This document shows positions 15,594 through 23,399 of a DNA stretch of 28,550 nt, piece after piece (position 1 is the stretch's first letter; each line of letters begins with the position of its first letter). The position numbers and the translations under genes are program-made. The notes beneath the pieces were generated by a model that did not search any database, was not told the DNA's origin, and saw nothing but the letters and a program-made list of their open reading frames with translations. The stretch spans positions 1 to 28,550 of the forward strand of contig JBMYQA010000047.1 of assembly GCA_049600855.1 (NCBI GenBank), written 5' to 3'. This DNA comes from JBMYQA01 sp049600855 (GTDB lineage Bacteria; Bacteroidota; Bacteroidia; Cytophagales; Flammeovirgaceae).

Positions 15594-16511
15594 ATGAAAC
15601 GAAGAAAATTTATTCAAACAGCGTTATTAGGAAGTGCTGCGCTAGGAACTGGTTTAAGCCCTCTTAAATTATGGGCTGATACGGAGGTATTACAGCTCAC
15701 TATTTTGCACACCAATGACATGCATTCGCGAATCGAGCCTTTTCCAGAAAATGCAAGGCGAAATGCAGGAATGGGCGGTATGTCTCGTAGAGCAGCTTTA
15801 ATTCAGAAAATTAGAGCGGAAGGAAATCAAGTGTTGCTGTTAGATGCAGGAGATATTTTTCAGGGAACCCCTTATTTTAACTTTTTCAATGGCGAGCTTG
15901 AGTTTAAGCTAATGAGTCATATGGGATATGATGCGGCTACGTTGGGCAATCATGACTTTGATGCAGGATTAGCAGGTTTTATTAAGCAATTGCCACATGC
16001 CTCATTTCAGTTTGTCAACGCGAATTACACATTTGAAGAGCAGGTATTAAAATCTGCGATTAAACCGTATAAAATCTTTCAGAAAGGACCCTTAAAAATT
16101 GGTGTATTTGGTTTGGGAATTAAACTAGATGGTTTGGTACCCAAAAACCTATATGGTCATACAAAATATGCTGATCCTATTGGCACTGCGAAAGAAATTG
16201 TTCAAGAACTAAAACGGAAAAAGTGCCATTTAATTGTTTGTTTGTCTCACCTTGGCAATAAGTATGAGTCTGATAAGGTTTCTGATGAAGTGCTTGCACA
16301 AAGTGTTGAGGGCATTGACCTCATCATTGGTGGACATACGCATACTTTTATGCCTAAGCCGCTTGAATATCGGAATCCGCAAGGGCGGAAAGTGCTTGTA
16401 AATCAGGTAGGTTGGGCAGGGGTTAACCTTGGGCGTATTGATTTCTTTTTCTCTCGTCAACTCAACGTAAAAGAGGTGGAAGGGAAGGCTTTGGGCATTT
16501 ATCAAAAATGA
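15594..16511 (+). CDS. Tat-exported metallophosphatase (5'-nucleotidase catalytic domain)
   Basis: The protein has 305 residues. It begins with a twin-arginine-like signal (KRRKFIQ at 2-8, then a hydrophobic Ala/Leu run to about 27). The calcineurin-like metal site is intact: 'HTNDMH' (39-44), 'DAGD' (84-87), 'LGNHDF' (117-122), 'SHLG' (218-221) and 'GGHTH' (246-250). This matches the N-terminal catalytic domain of UshA-type 5'-nucleotidases. The C-terminal substrate-binding domain is missing; in many Bacteroidota it is encoded by a separate neighbouring gene, but no such gene is adjacent here. It likely hydrolyses phosphate esters in the periplasm; the substrate is unknown. Confidence 0.88.
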   Translation: MKRRKFIQTALLGSAALGTGLSPLKLWADTEVLQLTILHTNDMHSRIEPFPENARRNAGMGGMSRRAALIQKIRAEGNQVLLLDAGDIFQGTPYFNFFNGELEFKLMSHMGYDAATLGNHDFDAGLAGFIKQLPHASFQFVNANYTFEEQVLKSAIKPYKIFQKGPLKIGVFGLGIKLDGLVPKNLYGHTKYADPIGTAKEIVQELKRKKCHLIVCLSHLGNKYESDKVSDEVLAQSVEGIDLIIGGHTHTFMPKPLEYRNPQGRKVLVNQVGWAGVNLGRIDFFFSRQLNVKEVEGKALGIYQK

Positions 16512-16527
16512 CACCAAGTTTTTGGTG
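16512..16527 (+). terminator. Small hairpin after metallophosphatase
   Basis: CACCAA (16512-16517) and TTGGTG (16522-16527) pair around GTTT, directly after the stop codon. No T run follows on the plus strand, so termination is uncertain. Confidence 0.3.
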
Positions 16528-16729
16528 AGGAAAAAAAATCAAAAAAATTAATATTCGCGTAAACTACTGATAATCAGTTTATTAAACACTGTTTGCAATT
16601 CGTATTAAGCTTTTGGTTTTCAGGTAGTTAGGTGAAAAAAAAGTGTTTTTTTAGTGCGAAAATTCGAAAAATCAAAATTTTTTTTCCGCGTTTTTTTTCT
16701 CATTTTTGTTTCCGCGAGTTCCCTAAAAT

Positions 16730-16950
16730 GGTAAGCTTTTTATACCTATCATGCTTACCTCAATTGGTAACCTACAAACTCCAATTCATCCCGATGGAGT
16801 TAAACTCAGAGTTCTACCAAAACTTTGAAAATTGTTCGTGGTAATATATGATAAATTGAAAATTTAGCACATTTTCAATCAGGGATTTGTCACCCCAATT
16901 GTTAAATGGGGAGGTAACTGGAAGTCACATAATTGTAACCAGTTTTTATT
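16730..16950 (+). ncRNA. Candidate structured RNA or leader upstream of dnaA
   Basis: A run of perfect stems fills this gap: GGTAAGC/GCTTACC (16730-16736, 16753-16759); TGGTA/TACCA (16765-16769, 16815-16819) enclosing AACTCCA/TGGAGTT (16777-16783, 16795-16801); ATTGAAAAT/ATTTTCAAT (16855-16863, 16871-16879); CCCCA/TGGGG (16893-16897, 16907-16911); and AACTGG/CCAGTT (16916-16921, 16939-16944) followed by TTTATTT, a terminator-like end. No ORF of merit lies here. It could be a small RNA, an attenuated dnaA leader or replication-control DNA. I see no known RNA family signature. Confidence 0.4.
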
Positions 16951-16951
16951 T
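16916..16951 (+). terminator. Terminator-like hairpin about 100 bases before dnaA
   Basis: AACTGG (16916-16921) pairs with CCAGTT (16939-16944), followed by TTTATTT. The loop is long (17 bases), so it is of moderate strength. It precedes a CATGTTTG at 16969-16976 that is one base off the -7 consensus and may begin the dnaA transcript. Confidence 0.4.
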
Positions 16952-17051
16952 GCCTAAATGTATCGTTTCATGTTTGGGCTTGCGATATGTTGATCGTAGA
17001 AAATCAACACAATTTCGTTTTTTCGAATCATCTAAACCGAAATGAACTATC

Positions 17052-18539
17052 GTGTTAAGTGAAACGCTAAGTAAATGCCAAGAAGTCTGGGAACGTTGTC
17101 TTGCGGTAATTCGTAAGGAGGTTCCAGAACAAAGTTTTAATACTTGGTTTAAACCTATTAAGCCGATTAAATTAGTCAATAGTGTACTCACCATTGAAGT
17201 ACCTAGTCCTTTTTTCTATGAATGGCTTGAAGAGTATTATGTACATATTCTCAAGAAAGCGCTCACAGAAGAATTAGGACCTGATGGTAAATTGGAGTAT
17301 TCTATTGTGGTAGATAAAGGAACGCAGAAAAATCAACCTTTTACCATTAAGGTGCGAAAAAGCCGTCAAGTGCAACCCGTTGCTCCAGCAACTACAGCTA
17401 CTAACGGAAAAGCCTTAAAAGGTAAGGTGAAGGATGGAATTGTAACCATTCAATCAAAGTTACAAGAAGCTTCTATCGTTAGTCCTTTTGAAATTCCTGA
17501 GATTGATCCCAACTATACCGCTTCTCAACTTAATCCGAATTATACATTTGATAGCTATATCGAAGGAGATTGTAACCGTTTAGCTCGGGCAGCAGGCATG
17601 GCCATTGCGGAGCGTCCTGGAGTAACTTCTTTTAATCCGTTGGTGATTTATGGCGGTGTAGGGTTGGGTAAAACACATTTGGGGCAAGCAATTGGTAATC
17701 ACATTAAGTTTAATATGCCCGGTAAGTTTGTGCTATATGTTTCTGCCGAGCAGTTTACCGCACAATTTATTGATGCATTAAAAACAAATACAGTTCAAAA
17801 TTTCACCAATTACTACTTGCAAGTGGATGTGCTCATTGTAGATGATATCCAGTTTTTGGCGAAAAAAGAGAAAACGCAGGAAACCTTTTTCCATATTTTC
17901 AATCACCTGCATCAATCTGGAAAGCAAATCATCATGACCACTGATAAACCTCCAAAGAGTTTGGAAGGGCTTCAAGAACGATTACTTTCTCGGTTTAAGT
18001 GGGGATTAACGGCTGATGTTCAAACTCCTGCTTTTGAAACACGATTGGCAATTGTGCAAAATAAAATTCAAGCAGAAGGGGTGCCAGTTCCCGAAGATGT
18101 TATGGAGTACATCGCTTTCAATGTAGATACCAATATTCGCGAACTCGAAGGGGTCTTAATTTCATTGATCGCCAATGCGTCTTTCATGAGAACGAATATC
18201 GACATGGAGCTGGCGAAAGTCACTCTGATGAATATTATTCGACACTCCGAAAAAGAAGTTACAGTTGATTTGATTCAGCAAATTGTAGCTGATTATTTCA
18301 AAATTTCAGTAGAAGAGCTGAAATCAAAAACGAGAAAAAAAGAAATCGCTACAGCCAGACAAATTGCAATGCACTTTTCCAAAGAATTGACGCAAATTCC
18401 TTTAAAAGTAATTGGAGCAAATTTTGGTGGGAGAGATCACAGTACGGTTGTACATGCGAGTAAGGCAGTAGAAAAAAAATCATCTTCAGATTCTATGTAT
18501 GAGAAGATTGTTCAAGATATTCGGGAACAATTGAGTTAA
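17052..18539 (+). CDS. dnaA: Chromosomal replication initiator DnaA
   Basis: DnaA binds and melts the replication origin. The protein has 495 residues with the full four-domain layout. Domain I (1-80) has 'VWERCLAVIRKEVPEQSFNTWFKPI'. A variable linker covers about 100-160. The AAA+ domain follows, with Walker A GGVGLGKT (201-208) and Walker B VLIVDD (260-265). The C-terminal DNA-binding domain carries the DnaA signature GGRDHSTVVHA (459-469). I use GTG 17052 as start; the upstream ATG at 17042 is in another frame and reads only six codons before stopping inside the gene start. A strong terminator lies at 18561-18600. No cluster of DnaA boxes is visible on either side, so the origin is not shown to be here. 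Confidence 0.97.
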   Translation: MLSETLSKCQEVWERCLAVIRKEVPEQSFNTWFKPIKPIKLVNSVLTIEVPSPFFYEWLEEYYVHILKKALTEELGPDGKLEYSIVVDKGTQKNQPFTIKVRKSRQVQPVAPATTATNGKALKGKVKDGIVTIQSKLQEASIVSPFEIPEIDPNYTASQLNPNYTFDSYIEGDCNRLARAAGMAIAERPGVTSFNPLVIYGGVGLGKTHLGQAIGNHIKFNMPGKFVLYVSAEQFTAQFIDALKTNTVQNFTNYYLQVDVLIVDDIQFLAKKEKTQETFFHIFNHLHQSGKQIIMTTDKPPKSLEGLQERLLSRFKWGLTADVQTPAFETRLAIVQNKIQAEGVPVPEDVMEYIAFNVDTNIRELEGVLISLIANASFMRTNIDMELAKVTLMNIIRHSEKEVTVDLIQQIVADYFKISVEELKSKTRKKEIATARQIAMHFSKELTQIPLKVIGANFGGRDHSTVVHASKAVEKKSSSDSMYEKIVQDIREQLS

Positions 18540-18560
18540 TTGACCACCTTATACATAAAA

Positions 18561-18600
18561 AGGAGGTATAGTTGCATAACCAGCTATACCTCTTTTTTTA
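18561..18600 (+). terminator. Strong Rho-independent terminator of dnaA
   Basis: GAGGTATAG (18563-18571) pairs perfectly with CTATACCTC (18584-18592), followed by a run of seven T. It starts 22 bases after the dnaA stop and lies between dnaA and the convergent barrel gene. Confidence 0.9.
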
Positions 18601-18623
18601 TGAAATAGTCTCTAAACAAATGC

Positions 18624-20399
18624 CTACAAAAAGCTAGTCAATCCAAAATGAATTTTTGCCTGCCGAAAGCCAATCGCTTGATCTGCTGAATTCCCTAATG
18701 AATAAATTAAGCGAAAAAGCCCTCCTTTAGTTTGCACGGCGAGCCCTAAACCAAGTCCATAAGGCTGGTCGGAGAAGCTAAAATCTACCACTTCGTTTTC
18801 TAAAAAAGCTTGATCAAAAAAGGTGAAAAAATACGAAGTGCGGTCAAAGTAAATGCGGTATTCCAATGAGGCAATGGTGTAGAAGGACACAAAAAAAGCA
18901 TTTTCATTAAATCCTCTTAAGGTTTGGATGCCGCCAATCCTGAATAAATCGTTTTGGTAAAGTTGTTGGTTGAAGAGTTTTCCTCCAGAAAGTTTGGAAT
19001 AGATGGTGCTTGATTTGCCTACCTTCCAAAATTTACCAAGAGATAGCTGCAGCGTTCCTTGCAGACTTTTTAAATCAACCCCACCATAAACGGACTCAAA
19101 TAAACTATCCGTACTTGGAATGCTAGGGCGAATGGTTTTATTACCAATTAAAAGCTTGCTACTCATTTCAAAGCCTTTCCTTGGCACATTATTGTAATCG
19201 AGTTGACTGAATGTATAGTTTAAACCATAAGCCGTAATTTGATTACTGCCAAAACGCTGAAGGTTCTCCGAGGAGAGTTGTTGGCCTGAAAGTGTTAATC
19301 GACTATCGATAATACTTACTTGAAATGCCAGTTCTCCCCAAGTATTTCGATGTGCTAATGCTAGTGATCTCCGTAAATTATTGAATAATGAATCTTCCCG
19401 TAAAGAATAAAAGTTAGCTTGTAACGTCAGATGTGTTTTTAATAAATCGGGATGTTCGTAATTGAGTTCAAAAAGTTGTGCGCCCAAACGCAATCGCTGA
19501 AAAGCAAATTGAAGTATTTTGCCTTTTCCAAACGGGTTTTGAAGCTTTAAATCTACCGTTCCCGTAATCACTGGTCGTCTTCCTGTATTGGCTTGATCAC
19601 TTAATAATAATCCAATAATGCCATCTAATTGCGTGTTTTTTACAGGCAAGGTTTCAAGCTTCAAATAAGCACGATCATACCGAAATAAAATCTGAGGTGG
19701 TGCTTTTAATTGAATGTAAGCAGCTTGTTGCAAAAAACGAATCGCTGCTTGGGCCTTTTTTTCGCGATAAGGCTTGCCAATTTCCCATCCAATTTGGTGA
19801 GCCAAGGAGCCCGCATGAAGTTTTGCCTCGCCCGAAATAATTAGAGAATCAAAGGTGATGTAAGGGCCTAACCTTGCTTGAACTGCTGCTGAAATCGGTG
19901 TTTGATCATGAATGAACGAATCCAGTTGGATAGACGCAAAAGGATATCCAGCATTCTCCTGAAAGGTTAAGAAATCTTTTTGCAGCGTAAGCCACTCGTC
20001 TAAGGTATATAAGGTATCTTGAGGAGTAAGGCGACGCCAGTCTTTCTCATTGACATTTCCTCGCCTAATGGCGCAGCGAGTGTAGCGTTTCCCTAAATGC
20101 ACGCTTGCGTTGAAGGACTGACTGCTCGCTTGATAGGATAAAGCATCTAAGTTGGCAGAAAAATAACCTTGATGATGAAGCTGCTCAATAAATGCATGTA
20201 GATTGGTTTGGAGTTGAGTGCTGTCTGGATAAATCTGCTTCAGTTTTAAGGATTGGGCAATGGCATGTACAGCAGTAGGGGTAATGATTAGCTTAAATTC
20301 CTCCTTTTGAGCAAATGATGGAAATACTGTTCCCAAACAAAATGAGACCAGTAACTGGATTTTAACTATTTTGTGACGATACTCAATAGATACGTTCAT
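18624..20399 (-). CDS. BamA/TamA-like outer-membrane beta-barrel protein
   Basis: The protein has 591 residues. The N terminus is a signal peptide ('IQLLVSFCLGTVFPSFAQ'). Residues about 40-230 have the strand-helix rhythm of POTRA-like domains. The remainder is a barrel of the surface-antigen (Omp85) type with the 'RIGGIQTLRGFNE' motif, matching the conserved R-G-F loop of BamA/TamA. It ends in alternating aromatic strands 'YGLGLGLAVQTKGGLFRLIY'. It is shorter than housekeeping BamA, so a TamA-like or accessory Omp85 role in insertion or export of outer-membrane proteins is more likely. It is convergent with dnaA and divergent from the Cys-rich peptide gene. Confidence 0.85.
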   Translation of the reverse strand: MNVSIEYRHKIVKIQLLVSFCLGTVFPSFAQKEEFKLIITPTAVHAIAQSLKLKQIYPDSTQLQTNLHAFIEQLHHQGYFSANLDALSYQASSQSFNASVHLGKRYTRCAIRRGNVNEKDWRRLTPQDTLYTLDEWLTLQKDFLTFQENAGYPFASIQLDSFIHDQTPISAAVQARLGPYITFDSLIISGEAKLHAGSLAHQIGWEIGKPYREKKAQAAIRFLQQAAYIQLKAPPQILFRYDRAYLKLETLPVKNTQLDGIIGLLLSDQANTGRRPVITGTVDLKLQNPFGKGKILQFAFQRLRLGAQLFELNYEHPDLLKTHLTLQANFYSLREDSLFNNLRRSLALAHRNTWGELAFQVSIIDSRLTLSGQQLSSENLQRFGSNQITAYGLNYTFSQLDYNNVPRKGFEMSSKLLIGNKTIRPSIPSTDSLFESVYGGVDLKSLQGTLQLSLGKFWKVGKSSTIYSKLSGGKLFNQQLYQNDLFRIGGIQTLRGFNENAFFVSFYTIASLEYRIYFDRTSYFFTFFDQAFLENEVVDFSFSDQPYGLGLGLAVQTKGGLFRLIYSLGNSADQAIGFRQAKIHFGLTSFL

Positions 20400-20456
20400 A
20401 GATATAAAGCTTTACATCATAAGCTTACGCGGTAGATTGCCGTAATGATGCTAGTA

Positions 20457-20493
20457 AATATTTTTATATAGACTTAATCTAAATAAAAATATT
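20457..20493. promoter_or_regulatory. 37-bp near-perfect palindrome, operator-like
   Basis: AATATTTTTAT (20457-20467) pairs with ATAAAAATATT (20483-20493), and TAGA (20469-20472) with TCTA (20478-20481). Only one A-A mismatch breaks a 37-bp dyad around CTTAA. It abuts the -7 element at 20497-20504 and would cover the -33 region, and it lies between two divergent genes. Confidence 0.55.
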
Positions 20494-20496
20494 ATG

Positions 20497-20504
20497 TATC
20501 TTTG
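20497..20504 (+). promoter_or_regulatory. -7 element (TATCTTTG) for the Cys-rich peptide gene
   Basis: This is a perfect TAnnTTTG match 23 bases before ATG 20528, directly after the palindrome at 20457-20493. Confidence 0.55.
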
Positions 20505-20527
20505 TGGCGAAATTAAGTGCTTTTAGT

Positions 20528-20680
20528 ATGAATCGGATACATAATCAATTAATCAGTCAACAATTGCTTGAGTTATTACAGTTAGATCAAGTAGAAACAG
20601 ATTTTGAGTGTAAAAAGAAAAATTGCTGTAAGAAATACAAGAAGAGCAATAAGTACTGTAAAAGCTGTCCAAAAAAATAA
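20528..20680 (+). CDS. 50-residue Cys/Lys-rich small protein
   Basis: ATG 20528 to TAA 20678-20680 encodes 50 residues. The first 25 form a Leu/Gln-rich amphipathic helix (NQLISQQLLELLQLDQ). The last 23 are very basic with five cysteines at 28, 33, 34, 44 and 47 (pattern C-x4-CC-x9-C-x2-C), e.g. 'CCKKYKKSNKYCKSCPKK'. There is no signal peptide, so it is probably cytoplasmic. The tail could bind a metal ion or nucleic acid (inference). A well-placed -7 element upstream and a hairpin with T run downstream (20716-20738) support it as a real gene. I do not recognise a named family. Confidence 0.6.
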   Translation: MNRIHNQLISQQLLELLQLDQVETDFECKKKNCCKKYKKSNKYCKSCPKK

Positions 20681-20715
20681 GCTCAAGTATAGGTTTTTTA
20701 ATCAAGACACTTAGT

Positions 20716-20738
20716 AATGGCTGATTGCCATTGCTTTT
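20716..20738 (+). terminator. Terminator after the Cys-rich peptide gene
   Basis: AATGGC (20716-20721) pairs with GCCATT (20727-20732) around TGATT and is followed by GCTTTT. It starts 35 bases after the stop. From here to gldK (20739-21256) I see no gene and no strong promoter match. Confidence 0.5.
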
Positions 20739-21256
20739 AATTATCCTGCCTTATACCACTTGTAAATGAATTCCGATTTACTAAGTGAACCACTGTATTC
20801 GTATTTTTTAGCTACATTTTTCATGGGATAACGCATTTGAGTGCTTCAGATGAAATGATTCCTATGGGATGAATAATGTTCTCTTCCGATAATTTCAAAA
20901 CAAAGTTTGTTTGAATGCCTACCTTATATTTACTTTGGGACGATTTTGAGCAAAGCCTTTAGTGCATTAAATAGTTGTTCACGATTTCAAAGTGTAATGA
21001 CATAAACAAGACTTAACATGTAAAGATTTCATTTACAGTATGTTAATTTTTGAATATGTGAATGTGATCAAGAAAAAATCAAGTTTATTTTTTTTGAAAA
21101 CTAATATTGGTAAGGTTTTTGGATTCATTTTTGCAGACATGAGGTGGTAGTTCAAAAATGGAATTCAGATTGAATTAAAATAAAGCAACCAACTCAATTA
21201 GTGATTCTGAACGAAGCTAAAGGTTTTAGGAGTAAACGCTTAATGAAAGAAATATC

Positions 21257-22327
21257 ATGATTAGAATCAATCTCTCAAAAGCCCTGACGTACATTATAGT
21301 TCTCAGTGCAATCACCTTGCAAAGTTGTATCTTTGGTGGCGGTAAAGGTTTCAAAGAAACGGGCGAAGCTGGTGAATTGACGGGGGTATTAGAACGTGAA
21401 GGTTGGAGACAGACAATCCCTTACGGTATGACTTTGGTACCTTCAGGTACTTTCCACATGGGTCAGGCAGATGAAGACATTACTTCATCGAAAATCAGTA
21501 TGAACAAACAAGTGACTATTGGTGGTTTCTACATGGATGAAACAGAAATTACCAACAATGAGTATCGTCAGTTTATCAATGCGTATCTTGGTGATGGAAC
21601 AGATGGTGGCATTGCCGATACAAGTGCTGACTGGACACCAGAACGAGCAATGGAAGAACTTTATCCAGATACGATGGTATGGATGGAAGATTTTGCTCAC
21701 CACATGGGCGATCCAATGACTCAGTATTATTACATGCACCCTGCATTTGACGACTATCCTGTTGTCGGGATAACTTGGACAGCTGCAAAAGAATTTTGTA
21801 AGTGGAGAACTAATCATATGAACACTTTCCGTAGAGAAGAAGGCTTATTCGATTTGCCAAACTTCCGTTTACCGTCCGAAGCTGAGTGGGAATATGCTGC
21901 AAGAGGAGGCCGTGATATGGCCAAATATCCTTGGGGTGGCCCTTACTTAAGAAATGCGAAAGGTTGTGCCTTAGCGAACTTTAAGCCAGGAAGAGGTAAT
22001 TATTATGATGATGGATTCCAGTATACGTCTCCAGTAGGCTCCTACTTCGCCAATGACTTTGGATTATATGATATGTCAGGAAATGTAGCAGAATGGTGTG
22101 AAGATGCCTTCCACCCAGCAAGTTATCCTGTAGTTTGGGACTTAAACCCAACCTATTTTGACGAAAATGAGCCACGCAAAGTGATTCGTGGTGGTTCATG
22201 GAAAGACATTGCCTATTATAATGAGACTGGTACAAGAAGTTATGAGTACCAAGATACTTCAAGATCTTTCATCGGATTCCGTACTGCGATGACCTATTTA
22301 GGTCGTTCTTCAGGCTACGAATTCTAA
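21257..22327 (+). CDS. gldK: GldK, type IX secretion/gliding lipoprotein
   Basis: GldK is an outer-membrane-associated lipoprotein that forms the periplasmic ring with GldN in the type IX secretion system. The protein has 356 residues. It has a signal with lipobox 'LQSC' (Cys24), then a formylglycine-generating-enzyme (SUMF1-like) fold. The fold shows 'MTLVPSGTFHMGQ', 'YMDETEITNNEYRQF', 'PVVGITWTAAKEFCKWR', 'FRLPSEAEWEYAARGG', 'YDMSGNVAEWCED' and 'VIRGGSW...RSFIGFR'. It starts the gldKLMN cluster, but a terminator hairpin separates it from gldL. Its leader region (21130-21256) has no clear -7 match; CATTTTTG at 21126-21133 is the nearest. Confidence 0.95.
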   Translation: MIRINLSKALTYIIVLSAITLQSCIFGGGKGFKETGEAGELTGVLEREGWRQTIPYGMTLVPSGTFHMGQADEDITSSKISMNKQVTIGGFYMDETEITNNEYRQFINAYLGDGTDGGIADTSADWTPERAMEELYPDTMVWMEDFAHHMGDPMTQYYYMHPAFDDYPVVGITWTAAKEFCKWRTNHMNTFRREEGLFDLPNFRLPSEAEWEYAARGGRDMAKYPWGGPYLRNAKGCALANFKPGRGNYYDDGFQYTSPVGSYFANDFGLYDMSGNVAEWCEDAFHPASYPVVWDLNPTYFDENEPRKVIRGGSWKDIAYYNETGTRSYEYQDTSRSFIGFRTAMTYLGRSSGYEF

Positions 22328-22342
22328 TGATAATCAGGATGT

Positions 22343-22370
22343 AAAGCAGGTTTTTTGCCTGCTTTCTTAC
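22343..22370 (+). terminator. Terminator or attenuator hairpin between gldK and gldL
   Basis: AAAGCAGG (22343-22350) pairs perfectly with CCTGCTTT (22358-22365) around a 7-base loop, with further TTAC/GTAA pairing outside. A CTTAC tail rather than a long T run follows. It lies 15 bases after the gldK stop. Confidence 0.6.
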
Positions 22371-22528
22371 ATTCTTTGTGTTTTGTTTTGTAAGCTATGG
22401 ATTTATTTTACAACTTAGAGCTACAAATGTTCTAGAATCACCTGTAGTTGTGGCACTTGAGCATTCTGTTTGTCTTTAAAAGTTTTGACCTATCGTAAAC
22501 TTATTAACCCAACTAAAGCAATTCGAAA

Positions 22529-23350
22529 ATGAGTAAACAAGAAACTAAACTGGAATGGTTTTACCGAGTAGTCGTACCTAAAGCTACCTCATTGGGAGCT
22601 GCGATTGTAGTAATCGGTGCACTTTTCAAAATTCAGCACCTTCCAGGCGCAGGTCTTATGCTCGGTATAGGACTATGTACAGAATCCTTTATCTTCTTAA
22701 TGGGGGTATTCCAACCTTCTCCGCCACCAGAGGCACACTATGAGTGGGAAAGAGCTTACCCTGAATTAGCCTCAGACACTCCTGTTAAACCAGGTCAAAA
22801 GAAAGCTGTTCTTCCATCAAGTAGTCCTGATACTATGAAGAAAATGGCTGCATTGGAAGAGGCTTTAGCTAAGGCTGTAAATCCTGACTCTGTTAAAAAT
22901 TTAGGAGCAGGCATGCAAAAATTGACTCAAACCGTGGGTCAAATCAAAGATGTAACTAACACGACTGTAGCATCAGAATCGTATACAAAAAGCTTACAGG
23001 CTGCAACCAAGTCTATGGGCGATTTGAACAAAGCATATGCTAATACGGTGAATGCAATGGCTTCTATGGCTAATGCAACCAAAGATGCGAAAGAATATCA
23101 CTCACAAGTTCAGACGATCACTAAAAATTTGGGTGCGTTGAATGCAGTTTATGAGATGGAATTGAAAGACGCGAATTCTCACTTGAAAGCGATGAATAAA
23201 TTCTACTCTAACTTGACTGTGGCTATGGAAAGCATGTCAGAGGCAAGTAAAGAATCTTCTGTATTCAGAGACCAAATGAAAGCATTGACTGGCAACCTTA
23301 CTCAGTTGAATAAAGTTTATGGCAACATGTTGTCTGCTATGAAGGGCTAA
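22529..23350 (+). CDS. gldL: GldL, inner-membrane motor subunit of type IX secretion
   Basis: GldL with GldM forms the proton-driven rotary motor that powers secretion and gliding. The protein has 273 residues with two membrane helices near the N terminus (about 17-35 and 42-62). These include 'GALFKIQHLPGAGLMLGIGLCTESFIFLMGVF', described here by its key residues: the motif Phe-Lys-Ile-Gln-His and Gly-Leu-Cys-Thr-Glu-Ser, with the conserved Glu in the second helix that is the likely proton carrier. The rest is a long Ala/Asn/Lys-rich coiled coil (about 100-270). The gene is 49 bases before gldM. Confidence 0.95.
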   Translation: MSKQETKLEWFYRVVVPKATSLGAAIVVIGALFKIQHLPGAGLMLGIGLCTESFIFLMGVFQPSPPPEAHYEWERAYPELASDTPVKPGQKKAVLPSSSPDTMKKMAALEEALAKAVNPDSVKNLGAGMQKLTQTVGQIKDVTNTTVASESYTKSLQAATKSMGDLNKAYANTVNAMASMANATKDAKEYHSQVQTITKNLGALNAVYEMELKDANSHLKAMNKFYSNLTVAMESMSEASKESSVFRDQMKALTGNLTQLNKVYGNMLSAMKG

Positions 23351-23399
23351 TTTTTCCTTTTGCTTAATTAATGTTTAATCAAAAAAATTAAGAAAAACT

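Noticed and set aside
16777..16819. Resemblance to 5S rRNA or a tRNA
   Set aside because: Only a few shared letters (GAGTTAAACTCAG); lengths and conserved loops of 5S rRNA or tRNA are missing.
16632..16844. 70-codon open frame upstream of dnaA
   Set aside because: Low-complexity Lys/Phe-rich translation, no family pattern, and it overlaps the hairpin-rich non-coding block.
17042..17062. Six-codon upstream ORF overlapping the dnaA start
   Set aside because: Too short and without supporting signals to claim regulation; noted only because it rules out ATG 17042 as the dnaA start.
16512..18623. Replication origin around dnaA
   Set aside because: No cluster of TTATNCACA boxes; only isolated near matches (for example TTTAGCACA near 16863 and TTATACATA near 18550).
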